Part shown: piece after piece, positions 43,684 to 53,522 of the stretch
Position numbering within the stretch: the stretch's first letter is position 1
Layout of the letters: the number at the start of each line of letters is the position of its first letter
DNA from: Hyphomicrobiales bacterium
GTDB lineage: Bacteria; Pseudomonadota; Alphaproteobacteria; Rhizobiales; Rhizobiaceae
Direction of reading: 5' to 3'
Assembly: GCA_900467685.1 (NCBI GenBank)
Contig: UBQX01000015.1
Location: forward strand, 1 to 64,000
DNA: 64,000 bases
Notes under the pieces: generated by a model
Told to the model about the DNA's origin: nothing
Seen by the model: the letters and a program-made list of their open reading frames with translations, nothing else
Databases searched by the model: none
Translations under genes and position numbers: made by a program

Positions 43684-46191
43684 ATGGCGGCAAACAGGAT
43701 TGGTCGCATGGCGGAGCTATGCCTCCTGCCAGGCGCGCGTCTGGATGCAATCATCATTGGTGCGGGCTTCGGCGGCATCGGCATGGCGCATGGGCTCAAA
43801 TCCCGCGGCATCGACAATTTCATCATCGTGGAAAAGGCGCATACGGTCGGCGGCGTGTGGCGCGATAATCGCTATCCTGGCGCAGCCTGCGATGTGCCGT
43901 CACATCTCTATTCGTTTTCCTTTGCGCCGAACCCGAACTGGTCGCGGGCCTTTGCCGTGCAGGCAGAAATCCACGCCTATCTCGAAGACTGCGCAAATAG
44001 ATTGGGCATCCGCGATCACATCCTCTTCGGCACGGAGGTGCGCAGCGCCGTCTTCGATGAACTGGCCGATTGCTGGAGCGTCCGGCTTTCCGACGGTCGG
44101 ATGCTGACGGCGCGGCATCTGATCAGCGCGGTCGGCCAACTCAGCCGACCGGCCATTCCGCGCATTCCCGGTCAAGAGCAGCTCGAAATTCCCGCGTTCC
44201 ATTCCGCCACCTGGGATCACTCCGTCTCGCTTGAGGGCAAGCGTGTCGGCGTTATCGGCACGGGAGCTTCGGCCATCCAGTTCGTGCCGGCCATTGCCGA
44301 TACTGTCGGGTCTATGACGGTCTTCCAGCGCTCGCCCGCCTATATTCTGCCGAAGCCCGATCGCGCCTATTCGGCGCGGGAGCGGCAGCGTTTTGCCGCC
44401 AATCCGTTGGCGATGAAGCTGCATCGTCTGCAAATCTACATGCGCTATGAGGCGCGTGCGCTTGCCTTCACGCGCGTCAAGCAACTGATGGAAGTAGCTG
44501 CCGGCTTGCCTTTCCGCCGGATGTTGAAACGGTCGGTCAAAGATCCGGTACTGCAGGCGAAGCTGACGCCGGATTACCCCATCGGCTGCAAGCGGCTGCT
44601 TCTGTCGAACGACTATCTGCCGACCATGGCACGGCCGGATGTGGAACTGGTGACAGAAGGCATACGCCGGTTGACGCCACGCGGCGTCGAAACCGCTGAC
44701 GGCAAGAACCGTGAATTCGATGTCCTGATCTATGGCACCGGCTTTGCCGCGACCGAGTTCCTGAGCCCGATGAAGATCACGGGCCGTGACGGCGTCGATC
44801 TCAACGACGCCTGGGGCACGGGCGCCTCGGCCTATCTGGGTATGACCGTGCCCGGCTTTCCGAATTTCTTCATGCTCTATGGTCCGAACACCAATCTCGG
44901 CCACAACTCCATCGTCTATATGCTGGAATCGCAGATCGCCCACGTGCTGCGCTGTCTCGATCGCATGGCGAAAACCAAGGCGAGCCGGATCGAGATCGGC
45001 AGCGACGTCTTCGCAAAACAGGATGCGCGCATCCAGTTGCGGTTGGCGCAAACGGTCTGGAATGGCTGCAAGAGCTGGTATGTCAACGAGCAGGGCCGCA
45101 ACACGACCAACTGGCCGGGCTTCACGCTGTCCTATCGCTGGCTTACGCGCCGGCTCAGCCTGGACGCCTATCGTTTCAGTCGCGGATCGAGCGAAGTTGG
45201 AGGGACACAAGCGGTCCTCCCACCGCAGGGCCTCGCAGAGCGCATCACCGCCGGCGCTCTGCGAGGTTTCCTACGCAGCGCGTTCCGGACGCTCATCGGG
45301 CCACCTTTCCCCGCCCGTTTCCAGCGTGGCGTTGTCTCCGTGCTTGCGACCTTCATGCCGGGCGTCTCCGGGATGACAAGGAAGCGCGCCGATAGCGGCA
45401 AATTGCGGATCGATGTGTTGACGCCGCGCGGCGCCGACGGCGCGACGGCCCGTGGCGCGATCCTCTACCTGCATGGCGGGGCCTTTTGCCTGGGCAATGC
45501 GAGATCCCATCGTTCCGTCACGACGCGGCTAGCAAAGTCGGCGGGCATGGCCGTCTGGGTGCCGGATTACCGACTGGCTCCCGAACATCCCTATCCGGCT
45601 GGATTGGAGGATGCGCTCACATGCTGGCAGACCATGCGCCGCGCAGGGCACCGGGCAGAGGATATCGTGATTGCAGGCGATTCCGCGGGCGGCAGTCTGG
45701 CGCTCGCGCTTGCCATCATGCTGCGCGACGAGGGCAGGGAGCGGCCAGCGGGCCTCGCCCTCTTCTCGCCGGTGACCGACCCGTCGCTTGGCAGCGATGC
45801 CGCCAAGGCCAACGATCCGATGATCCGGCGCGGCTGGCTCGAACAGGCGCTCAAGTGGTATCGGCTGCCGGCCGACGTGCTGGTGCAACGGCCGCTGAAA
45901 GCCGCGCTCGATGGCCTGCCGCCGATGCTGGTCCAGGTCGGCGATCAGGAAATACTGCTCGGCGATGCGACAAGGCTCGCCGAACAGGCCCGCCGTCAAG
46001 GCGTCGATTGCCGGCTCGAAATCCATGCACAGCGGTGGCACGTCTTCCATCTTCAGGCCGCCTATTTGTCATCGGCCCGCCAGGCGCTGGCTGCAGCCGG
46101 GGCGTTTGCCCGCGCTCGAGTCAAGCTTGGCCTGCGGCAAAACCTGTCGTCCGGTTTGCCGGATCGAGCGTCTCAGAGCATCGATGCCTGA
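43684..46191 (+). CDS. Fusion of Baeyer-Villiger monooxygenase and HSL-type hydrolase
   Basis: An 835-residue bifunctional protein. Residues 1 to about 510 are a flavin monooxygenase with GAGFGGIG near 20-27, NADPH loop GVIGTGASAIQ and GFPNFFMLYGPNT. The Baeyer-Villiger fingerprint FxGxxxHxxxW appears as LEIPAFHSATW, with Ile in place of Gly. From about 560 an alpha/beta hydrolase follows: HGGAF at 597, GDSAGG with Ser667, and a C-terminal His in RWHVFHLQ. The pair could make an ester or lactone from a ketone and split it at once. It precedes GMC and aldehyde dehydrogenase genes. Start at 43684 follows GGAGGAG. Confidence 0.85.
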   Translation: MAANRIGRMAELCLLPGARLDAIIIGAGFGGIGMAHGLKSRGIDNFIIVEKAHTVGGVWRDNRYPGAACDVPSHLYSFSFAPNPNWSRAFAVQAEIHAYLEDCANRLGIRDHILFGTEVRSAVFDELADCWSVRLSDGRMLTARHLISAVGQLSRPAIPRIPGQEQLEIPAFHSATWDHSVSLEGKRVGVIGTGASAIQFVPAIADTVGSMTVFQRSPAYILPKPDRAYSARERQRFAANPLAMKLHRLQIYMRYEARALAFTRVKQLMEVAAGLPFRRMLKRSVKDPVLQAKLTPDYPIGCKRLLLSNDYLPTMARPDVELVTEGIRRLTPRGVETADGKNREFDVLIYGTGFAATEFLSPMKITGRDGVDLNDAWGTGASAYLGMTVPGFPNFFMLYGPNTNLGHNSIVYMLESQIAHVLRCLDRMAKTKASRIEIGSDVFAKQDARIQLRLAQTVWNGCKSWYVNEQGRNTTNWPGFTLSYRWLTRRLSLDAYRFSRGSSEVGGTQAVLPPQGLAERITAGALRGFLRSAFRTLIGPPFPARFQRGVVSVLATFMPGVSGMTRKRADSGKLRIDVLTPRGADGATARGAILYLHGGAFCLGNARSHRSVTTRLAKSAGMAVWVPDYRLAPEHPYPAGLEDALTCWQTMRRAGHRAEDIVIAGDSAGGSLALALAIMLRDEGRERPAGLALFSPVTDPSLGSDAAKANDPMIRRGWLEQALKWYRLPADVLVQRPLKAALDGLPPMLVQVGDQEILLGDATRLAEQARRQGVDCRLEIHAQRWHVFHLQAAYLSSARQALAAAGAFARARVKLGLRQNLSSGLPDRASQSIDA

Positions 46192-46278
46192 AACGTCCCG
46201 CGATGTGGGAGCATCGCCAATGCATCCCCGAACAGCACAAAAGACGCGTTCGGAACAATCAACGATAAAGGAGGGATC

Positions 46279-47907
46279 ATGATTGAGTCAGCAGATTACA
46301 TCGTCGTGGGAGCAGGGCCAAGCGGTTGCGCCGTCGCGTCAAGGCTGGCCGAGGCCCGCCCCGATCAGACAATCGTCATTCTTGAAACTGGGCCGGCCAA
46401 TGCCTCGATCCTGTCGGATATCCCGCTCGGCATCGCAGCCCTTGTGGCCTTTCGAGGCCGGCACAACTACGCCTACAAAACCGAGCCACAGCCAGGTCTG
46501 AACGGCAGGCGCGGCTTCCAACCGCGTGGGCGCGGCGTCGGCGGATCGAGCCTGATCAACGCCATGATTTACGTTCGCGGTCAGAGCGAAGACTATGACG
46601 GCTGGGCTGAAGCCGGCTGCACGGGCTGGTCGTGGCCGGAGGTGCTGCCCTATTTCAAGCGCGCCGAGGACAATGCGCGAGGCGCTGATGCGCTGCACGG
46701 CGCCGGCGGCCCGCTTCGCGTCGAGAACCTGCGGGAAGACAATCCCGCAACGCAAGCCTTCATCGCAGCGGCGCAGCAGTGCGGCTATGCCTATAATCCG
46801 GACTTCAACGGGCCGGTGCAGGAGGGCGTGGGCGAATATCAGGTGTTCCAGAACGCCGGCCGGCGCTTCAGCGCGGCGCGCGCCTATCTCGAAGGGATAC
46901 GCAAGCGCAACAATATTGTCATCGTCGCGAACGCTCAATGTTCGGGCTTCGTTTTCGAAGGCAAACGCGCGGTGGGGGTTCGCTATCGCCAGGGCTCAAC
47001 AGAAAGGCGTTTGACCGCACGCGAAGAGATCATTCTGGCCGGCGGCGCCTTCGGCACGCCGCAACTGCTCATGGCCTCGGGCATCGGCCCGGCGCAACAT
47101 CTGATGAGCCTCGGCATCCCGGTTGTCAGCGACCGGAAGGAGGTCGGAGCAAACCTGCAGGATCATCTGGATTATACGATCAGCGCGAAGAGCAATGCCA
47201 AGGGTCTCTTCGGCGTCAGCCTGGGGGTTGCGGGCGAGGGCATTCGCGCGTTCGGCCCCTGGAAACGCGAGGGGCGCGGCATGCTCACCACGAATGTCGC
47301 CGAAGCCGGCGGCTTCGTGAAGAGCGATCCGAGCCTTGATCGGCCCGACCTGCAACTGCATTTCTGCCTGGGCATTGTCGACGATCACAATCGCAAACTG
47401 CATCTCGGGCGTGGCTATTCGCTCCATGTCTGCGCCTTGCGTCCGTTCAGCCGGGGCGAGGTGAGACTGGCGAGCGCCGATCTACGCGTCGCGCCGCTGA
47501 TCGATCCGAAATTCCTGAGCGATGAACGCGACCTCGACACGCTGGTCGCCGGTGCGAAGATTTCGCAGCGCATCCTGGCTGCCCCCGCCATGGCGTCGAT
47601 GCAGGCGCGCCCGGTCTACGGGACGGGCCGCGACGACGAGGCGCAATTGCGTGCGCTGATCCGCGCCCATGCCGACACGATCTACCACCCGGTCGGCACC
47701 TGCCGCATGGGCGGTGACGCCAACTCTGTCGTCGATCCGCAACTGCGTGTCCGTGGTGTCAGCGGGCTTCGGATCGCAGATGCTTCCATCATGCCAAGTC
47801 TTATCAGCGGCAACACCCAGGCGCCGACCGCCATGATCGGCGAGAAAACAGCCGACCTCATTCTCGGCGTCAACGCAAGCGGGGAGGGCGAACGGCTAAT
47901 CGCCTGA
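46279..47907 (+). CDS. GMC-family FAD alcohol oxidoreductase
   Basis: A 542-residue choline dehydrogenase/alkanol dehydrogenase-like enzyme: YIVVGAGPSGCAVASRL at the N-terminus, GRGVGGSSLINAMIYVRGQSEDYDGW (GMC signature 1), AFGTPQLLMASGIGP (signature 2), and HPVGTCRMG plus SGNTQAPTAMIGEK with the active-site His/Asn pair. It oxidises an alcohol to an aldehyde or ketone. Start after AAAGGAGGGATC. Probably prepares the ketone for the BVMO or the aldehyde for the downstream dehydrogenase. Its end overlaps the converging AraC gene by 12 bp. Confidence 0.9.
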   Translation: MIESADYIVVGAGPSGCAVASRLAEARPDQTIVILETGPANASILSDIPLGIAALVAFRGRHNYAYKTEPQPGLNGRRGFQPRGRGVGGSSLINAMIYVRGQSEDYDGWAEAGCTGWSWPEVLPYFKRAEDNARGADALHGAGGPLRVENLREDNPATQAFIAAAQQCGYAYNPDFNGPVQEGVGEYQVFQNAGRRFSAARAYLEGIRKRNNIVIVANAQCSGFVFEGKRAVGVRYRQGSTERRLTAREEIILAGGAFGTPQLLMASGIGPAQHLMSLGIPVVSDRKEVGANLQDHLDYTISAKSNAKGLFGVSLGVAGEGIRAFGPWKREGRGMLTTNVAEAGGFVKSDPSLDRPDLQLHFCLGIVDDHNRKLHLGRGYSLHVCALRPFSRGEVRLASADLRVAPLIDPKFLSDERDLDTLVAGAKISQRILAAPAMASMQARPVYGTGRDDEAQLRALIRAHADTIYHPVGTCRMGGDANSVVDPQLRVRGVSGLRIADASIMPSLISGNTQAPTAMIGEKTADLILGVNASGEGERLIA

Positions 47908-48933
47908 GACCGGAGCGCGGGCGCGGCTGCGATAGATGCTGGGCGCAAGGCCGGTCCAGCGCTTGAAGGCCTGCGAAAAGCTGGAGAGATCGCTGAAGCC
48001 AATTTCTTCGGCGATCTCCCCGATGGTGAGTGTGTCGTCTTCCAGCAGCGCTTCTGCCTTGGCGCGGCGGCCTTCCGCGGTCAGCGCGCGAAAGGACGTG
48101 CCCTCTGCCTGAAGCCGGCGCTTCAGTGTCCGTTCGCTCATATTGGCCAGTCGCGCGAAGGCCGGCAGGCTCTTGGGCGGTTGATCGGCATAGGCAGCGC
48201 GGTAGCGGTGAGAGACCGCGCCGGACCGGAGACCGCGCTTCTGCTGGTTCAGACGCTGGCGGCACATGGTCTCCGTCATCGCCGCGGTGACCGGATTGGA
48301 TTGTGGCAGCGCCTGATTGAGATAGCTCGGCGCAATCACGATCCGGTTGGCCGCAGCATCGCAATGGATCGCCGCGCCAAAGATGAGCGGCAGCGGCCCG
48401 CCGCTCGGATCCGGCTGCGACGCCCGCATCTCGAGGCGGTTCAGCGCGGGATCCTGGCCCACCGTTTCGCGCATGAGCAGCGCCGCGGCCACCATATCGC
48501 GGGCGAGAATGAAATCGCGAAGCTCGGCCGGAAGGTCGGGTTCATCGAAGGAGAGAACGCCATGGTCGGAAAATTCGCGGAAGGATATGGCCGTGAAGGC
48601 ATGTGTCAGCGGCAGGAAACGCATGGCAAAATCGAGCGCGTCGCGACCGGTGGCGCGGCTCAGCAGAGCAAGGCCCCAAATGCCATAGGTGGCGAAGTGA
48701 AACTCCTGCCCGGCCTCGATGCCCAGCCGCACCGGATCGCCCAAGGCCCTGACCAGATTGGTCAGAACCCGCAGTTCCTGTCCTGCCGCAATCTCGACAT
48801 CCGGCGCGCGCAGGTCGGCCTGGCTAATCCGGCTGCCCGCCAGAAGATCGCCAACCGAAATGCCGCGGCGCGCTCCAAACTCCACCAGAACCAGAATGCC
48901 AGCGGGGGTGCGGGGATAGTTCCAAAATTCCAT
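47896..48933 (-). CDS. AraC-family regulator
   Basis: A 345-residue AraC-type protein: N-terminal Arabinose_bd-like domain (VLVEFGARRGISVGDLLAGSRISQADL; YGIWGLALLSRATGRDALDFAMRFLPLT), C-terminal helix-turn-helix pair (FARLANMSERTLKRRLQAEGTSFRAL; TIGEIAEEIGFSDLSSFSQAFKRWTGLAPS). The start at 48933 avoids running into the divergent aldehyde dehydrogenase; a longer frame from 49104 would overlap it. Similar in layout to regulators of alkane/alcohol or terpenoid catabolism. It probably controls the BVMO module. Confidence 0.82.
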   Translation of the reverse strand: MEFWNYPRTPAGILVLVEFGARRGISVGDLLAGSRISQADLRAPDVEIAAGQELRVLTNLVRALGDPVRLGIEAGQEFHFATYGIWGLALLSRATGRDALDFAMRFLPLTHAFTAISFREFSDHGVLSFDEPDLPAELRDFILARDMVAAALLMRETVGQDPALNRLEMRASQPDPSGGPLPLIFGAAIHCDAAANRIVIAPSYLNQALPQSNPVTAAMTETMCRQRLNQQKRGLRSGAVSHRYRAAYADQPPKSLPAFARLANMSERTLKRRLQAEGTSFRALTAEGRRAKAEALLEDDTLTIGEIAEEIGFSDLSSFSQAFKRWTGLAPSIYRSRARAPVSGD

Positions 48934-49073
48934 GCTGCAACAGACCTGACAGAGGCAATTGGCCTTGATCGTAAAGCAGCCGGCCTTACCTGTCATGGGG
49001 TGTCGGCAGTTCGACAGACTTTCGTGAGGAGAATGGACATGCCCGTAATGATCGAAGGCCGGAGTGATCTGCC

Positions 49074-50477
49074 ATGAGCGAACTCGACATGCAATTTGCC
49101 GCACAAAAGGCGGCGTTCTCTGAAGAGCCCTGGCCGAGTTTCGAGGCGCGGAAATCGCGTCTCAAGCGCTTGGCAGCGCTGACGCGCGATCATGAAGCGG
49201 CGATTATCGAAGCCATCGACGCCGATTTCGCCGGCAGGTCTTCGCATGAGACGCGTCTGGCCGAGCTTTTCGTCATCTCGAGCGGCATCAACCATGCCCT
49301 TTCGCACCTCAAGACCTGGATGAAGACGCGCCGCGTGCCCACGGCTCTGCATTTCCTGCCGGCGCATAACCGGCTCATGCCGCAGCCGCTTGGCGTGGTC
49401 GGCATCATCGCGCCCTGGAACTATCCGTTTCAATTGGCAATGGGCCCGGCGCTGGCGGCCATCGCCGCCGGAAATCGCGTCATGATCAAGCCATCTGAAC
49501 TCACGCCGCATTTCTCCGATCTGCTCGCGAGGCTCATCGCAGACCTGTTCGACCCGACCGAGCTTTGCGTCGCCACGGGCGATGCGGAGATCGGCAAGGC
49601 CTTCTCCGCCCTGCCTTTCGACCATCTCTTCTTCACCGGCTCGACGGCGGTCGGGCGGCAGGTGGCGATTGCGGCAGCCGCCAATCTGACGCCGGTGACG
49701 CTTGAGCTCGGCGGCAAATCGCCGGCCGTTATCGATCCCTCTGCGGATCTCTCGCGGATGGCGAGCCGCATCGCCTTCGGCAAATTGCTGAACGCCGGCC
49801 AGACCTGTATCGCGCCGGATTATCTGATGGTGCCGCAAGGTCAAGGCAGTGTCGCAGTCGAGCACCTGTCGCGCGCGGTGAAACGGCTTTTTCCCACCAT
49901 TCAGGGCAATTCCGACTATACGTCGATCATCTCCGAGCGGCACCGCGACCGCCTCACGGCATTGGTAGAGGACGCCCGTGCGCAAGGGGCGCGGATCGTT
50001 GAGTTGGCTCCGGAGACGGAAAACCGCGGGCAGAACCGGAAACTCCCGCCGACACTGCTGCTTGACGTCACGCCGTCCATGCGTGTCATGCAGGAGGAGA
50101 TATTCGGGCCGCTTCTGCCGATCGTCGAGTATGACGGGATCGACGGAGCCATCGCCCGCATTCGCTCCGGCGACCGACCGCTGGCGCTCTACTGGTTCGG
50201 CAACGACGCGCGCAATCGCGAACGTCTCCTGAAGGAGACGCATGCCGGCGGCGTCACGATCAACGATTGCCTCTGGCATCTGGCACAGGAAGAACAACCC
50301 TTCGGCGGGATCGGCGCAAGCGGCTCAGGCGCCTATCATGGCGAATGGGGCTTCCGCACCTTCAGTCATGAGAAGCCGGTGTTCAGCCAGTCCGGTCTCG
50401 CAGGAACCGCACTCTTCCAGCCGCCATACGGGCGCGTTTTCGACATCCTTCTCAAAACGCTGCGCCGGCTGACCTAA
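49074..50477 (+). CDS. Aldehyde dehydrogenase (coniferyl aldehyde dehydrogenase type)
   Basis: A 467-residue class-3-like aldehyde dehydrogenase: PQPLGVVGIIAPWNYPFQLAMGPALAAIAAGN, catalytic Glu in LELGGKSP, Cys in NAGQTCIAPDY, and EEIFGPLLPIVEYD. The C-terminal QPPYGRVFDILLKTLRRL tail is typical of the CalB/long-chain branch. It would oxidise the aldehyde formed by the GMC enzyme to an acid. Transcribed divergently from the AraC gene and followed 56 bp later by an SDR gene. Confidence 0.88.
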   Translation: MSELDMQFAAQKAAFSEEPWPSFEARKSRLKRLAALTRDHEAAIIEAIDADFAGRSSHETRLAELFVISSGINHALSHLKTWMKTRRVPTALHFLPAHNRLMPQPLGVVGIIAPWNYPFQLAMGPALAAIAAGNRVMIKPSELTPHFSDLLARLIADLFDPTELCVATGDAEIGKAFSALPFDHLFFTGSTAVGRQVAIAAAANLTPVTLELGGKSPAVIDPSADLSRMASRIAFGKLLNAGQTCIAPDYLMVPQGQGSVAVEHLSRAVKRLFPTIQGNSDYTSIISERHRDRLTALVEDARAQGARIVELAPETENRGQNRKLPPTLLLDVTPSMRVMQEEIFGPLLPIVEYDGIDGAIARIRSGDRPLALYWFGNDARNRERLLKETHAGGVTINDCLWHLAQEEQPFGGIGASGSGAYHGEWGFRTFSHEKPVFSQSGLAGTALFQPPYGRVFDILLKTLRRLT

Positions 50478-50533
50478 AGGCACGGCGCTCTTTCGCCGCG
50501 CCACGCTGTAATCTCGCTTTCAGGAGTATCTTC

Positions 50534-51322
50534 ATGCAGAAAAGCCATCGCACCGCACTCGTCACCGGCGCGGGCTCCGGCATCGGACTTGCAACGGCTA
50601 AGCTGCTCGTCAAGGAGGGCTGGCAGGTCGCGATCGTGGATGTCAATGGCGAGGCAATCGAGCGCGCCGCCGCGGAGCTTGGTCCGCAGAGCTTGCCCTT
50701 CACCTGCGATCTTTCCGATGCCAAGGCGGTTGAAGCGCTGATGGAGGACCTCTCGACGCGCACGGGCGGACGGCTTGATCTCCTCGTCAACAATGCCGGA
50801 CTTCTATGGTCGGGGCATTTCAAGGACCAGCCGCCACAGAACATTGCGCGTATCACGACCGTCAACACGATCGCGCTGGCCATCTGCACGCGGCTCGCAT
50901 TCCCGCTTCTCAAGGCCAGCGCCGACGCGGGCGGAAAGCCGGTCGTGATCAACCTGTCATCCGCCTCGTCCGTCTTTGGAATTCCCAGTCTGGCAGTATA
51001 TTCCGCGTCGAAATTCTGGGTACACGGCTTTACCGAAGCGTTGGCTGTCGAATGGCGCGGGCAGGGCATTGCGGTACGCGACGTGGCTCCGCCCTTCGTC
51101 CACACACCTATGATGTCGGGACCTGCCGCTTCCAATCCGTTCCATGTTCGGATGGGCGCCAACCTGAGCCCGGAAGATGTCGCGCATGCAATTCTAGCGG
51201 CGCAGCGTGGCGGCCCCGTACATCGTTACATGACCGGCTCGCTCCAGCTGACCCGCTTTCTCGTGGCGCTCATGCCAAATGCGTGGACCCGCCGGGCCAT
51301 GGCAATGATCGGCGGTTATTGA
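50534..51322 (+). CDS. Short-chain dehydrogenase
   Basis: A 262-residue SDR: TALVTGAGSGIGLATAKLL cofactor loop, NNAG near 89-92, INLSSASSVFGIPSLAVYSASKFWVHGFTEAL with the Ser-Tyr-Lys active site, then PPFVHTPMM. The C-terminal hydrophobic part (FLVALMPNAWTRRAMAMIG) suggests membrane association. It could interconvert the alcohol and ketone feeding the BVMO. Last assigned gene of the 43.7-51.3 kb module. Confidence 0.87.
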   Translation: MQKSHRTALVTGAGSGIGLATAKLLVKEGWQVAIVDVNGEAIERAAAELGPQSLPFTCDLSDAKAVEALMEDLSTRTGGRLDLLVNNAGLLWSGHFKDQPPQNIARITTVNTIALAICTRLAFPLLKASADAGGKPVVINLSSASSVFGIPSLAVYSASKFWVHGFTEALAVEWRGQGIAVRDVAPPFVHTPMMSGPAASNPFHVRMGANLSPEDVAHAILAAQRGGPVHRYMTGSLQLTRFLVALMPNAWTRRAMAMIGGY

Positions 51323-51715
51323 CATTAAGACCGCTGGATCTCGCAACGCGTCTCGCCGAAGGCGATAGCTTGGAAAAGGTTCATGAAGAGGGTCGGCAAA
51401 TTTCCAGGCGTCACCATCTCGCACTTGTTCCGTATCGATATGGGGAACTTGTAAATAGTCCCAATAAAAGCCGCCGAGGAGATAGGCTGCCAATGAGTGA
51501 GCATCCTCATGCTTCGCTGGATTCCAGCGGATCCGCAATAAGGTACGACAATTATGAGCAGGCCGACACCAATCGTTATTTCGAAATTTCGTGAATAGGC
51601 AGCTTGCGAACCAGCATGGCTCAACGCTGTCAGGATGGAACCTAGTTAGATCGGCTGGATTCTATCTTAAGTTGATGTTTTCGACGAGTTTGCCGTACTG
51701 TCTTGGTTCGGCGGA
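51323..51715. other. Intergenic stretch with no supported gene
   Basis: 393 bp between the SDR gene and the end of the minus-strand fusion regulator, with GC content below the flanks. Small frames on either strand lack ribosome sites and family resemblance. No clear terminator stem was found. Confidence 0.4.
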
Positions 51716-53437
51716 TCAAATTGCGGCCTTGCTGCGGTGAGTTGTTCGCGATGCCGCAAGGCTCGTACTGATGAGCTCGGCAGCTCTTTCCAGAGCCACT
51801 CTTGGTGACCGGTTTCCCAGCAACGCATCGTGAATTTCCTGCCCGAGAACCTTCTCGATCATCGTATATTGCGGAATCTTCGGTCGCTGCCAGGTGTGTA
51901 GTAGATTCCTCTTTGCGAGTTGGTCCACGAAGCGCACGATCGGCGAACTGGCCGCAGCTTCCGGGTCAGCACTGACGGAAAATCGCGGAGCAACGGGAAA
52001 CCCGTTCTTTACATGCGCCTTCATGGCCTCACGGGAAGCCATCCACGCAATGGCGTCGGCTGCAAGCTCTACACGCTCATCGGGAAGATTTGTGGGAATG
52101 CAGAAAAGGAACCCGCCGATGGGGGAGGCCCGCGTGCCGCCGGGACCCGATGGTTGCGGCAGATATTCCACTCGACGTTTCACGACGGACTGCACGTCAT
52201 ATTCGAACCTCGCTGCGCGCATGGTCCAAAAATAGCCGAGACTCGCATTTCCCTTCATGAAGACGGAGAGCGTCTGGTCCCAAGCCATTTCAAGGATTTT
52301 CGGCGGCGAAATCTCCATCAGCCTGCGCATATAGTCCAGCGCAGCAAAACCCGCATCAGACAGGATCGTGCAACTCAATTGCTCGGGATCGAGACCATCA
52401 AGCGAAAATCCCGTGCGCGTTCTGGGCAGGGAAATCACCGGCTGGCCGCATGCACCCATGAAGAACAGGAAGCTTGACGCAATCGGCATGCCGCGGGCGC
52501 CATCCCATACTGCCCCGTAACGCCCGTCTGACGGCGCATGAAATTTGCGCCCCGAATTGATGACCTCATCGAAGGTCTTCGGAAACGAGAGGTTGGCGTC
52601 CTCGAACAGATCCTTGCGCGCCGCCAGAAACTCCACGGTACAATAACCCGGCACCCCGTAATCGCGGCCCTCCCAAGTGGCGGAGGCCCAGATGGAGGGA
52701 TGAAAGTCGAGGGGATTGATACCCATTTTCTGGATATACTGGTCGATGGGACGGACAAAACCGCTCTCGGCAAACTCGCCAAGCCAGGGCATGTTGATGG
52801 CGATCACATCGTAATCGGAAAAGGGTTTTGTTCCGTTCTCGCGGGCGCGCCGATAGAGTTCCGGCAGGGGTAGAAGATCGAAATTCTTGCGCGAAGCAAG
52901 ATTGCTTCGAAAATCCGCCCACATGTTTCGCATGGCCGAGAAGTAGTTGTCGTCATTCAGCAGAAACCGCAGTTCGATCTGCGATTCCACGCGCTTCTGA
53001 ACCAGACGCATCGGGGGGATGATTTGCGAACCGAGCGGTGTGCCGCCGAAATAATACTGGTCTTCACCCTCGCTGGCGCGCAGACCGAGCGTCTGCGCCA
53101 GGAGCGATTTTGTCTTCCGCGCATAGGTTTCGAAGGATCGAAGCAGATCCTCGCTCGGTTGCAGGGTGAAACTCTTACCCGTCGGCCCCTTGACCACTTT
53201 CAGAATGTGTCCGCTGTCGATCATGCGGTTGATGAGGCGCATGGCGGTCGCATAGGGCAGGCCCGATTCCTGACCCAGCGTCGAGATCGAGACGCTCTGG
53301 TTCAGGATGTGCGACTTTACGAGAAACGTGACAACGCGCCACACTGCGTCGTCGCCAGCTTCTTCGATCACCTCACGAAAAGGCCGTCGCGTCTTCTCGA
53401 TGAAGTCGATGACCCGCAAGATCTCGTATTCGTTCAC
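51716..53437 (-). CDS. Winged-helix / solute-binding-protein fusion regulator
   Basis: A 573-residue protein without a signal peptide. Residues about 30-90 form a winged-helix DNA-binding domain (FLVKSHILNQSVSISTLGQESGLPYATAMRLINRMIDSGHILKVVKG, like IclR/MarR turn and wing). From about 125 it reads as a family-1 extracellular solute-binding protein: DYDVIAINMPWLGEFAESGFVRPIDQYI, GYCTVEFLAARKDLFEDANLSFPKTFDEVI, and IGGFLFCIPTNLPDERVELAADAIAWMAS. A cytoplasmic sugar-binding fold joined to a DNA-binding domain is rare in this form. It is on the opposite strand from the 55-64 kb catabolic operon and most likely senses its substrate. Confidence 0.85.
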   Translation of the reverse strand: MNEYEILRVIDFIEKTRRPFREVIEEAGDDAVWRVVTFLVKSHILNQSVSISTLGQESGLPYATAMRLINRMIDSGHILKVVKGPTGKSFTLQPSEDLLRSFETYARKTKSLLAQTLGLRASEGEDQYYFGGTPLGSQIIPPMRLVQKRVESQIELRFLLNDDNYFSAMRNMWADFRSNLASRKNFDLLPLPELYRRARENGTKPFSDYDVIAINMPWLGEFAESGFVRPIDQYIQKMGINPLDFHPSIWASATWEGRDYGVPGYCTVEFLAARKDLFEDANLSFPKTFDEVINSGRKFHAPSDGRYGAVWDGARGMPIASSFLFFMGACGQPVISLPRTRTGFSLDGLDPEQLSCTILSDAGFAALDYMRRLMEISPPKILEMAWDQTLSVFMKGNASLGYFWTMRAARFEYDVQSVVKRRVEYLPQPSGPGGTRASPIGGFLFCIPTNLPDERVELAADAIAWMASREAMKAHVKNGFPVAPRFSVSADPEAAASSPIVRFVDQLAKRNLLHTWQRPKIPQYTMIEKVLGQEIHDALLGNRSPRVALERAAELISTSLAASRTTHRSKAAI

Positions 53438-53522
53438 GTGGGCCTCCCAACCGACGCTTCCTCCAGATATCCGCTCCGGGATGGTCCGCCCGTAACCCGA
53501 AGCATTTCATCACCGGATAAAG

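Noticed and set aside
51194-51538. Minus-strand frame of 114 codons downstream of the SDR gene
   Set aside because: It overlaps the SDR coding end in antisense, has no family resemblance and no ribosome site.
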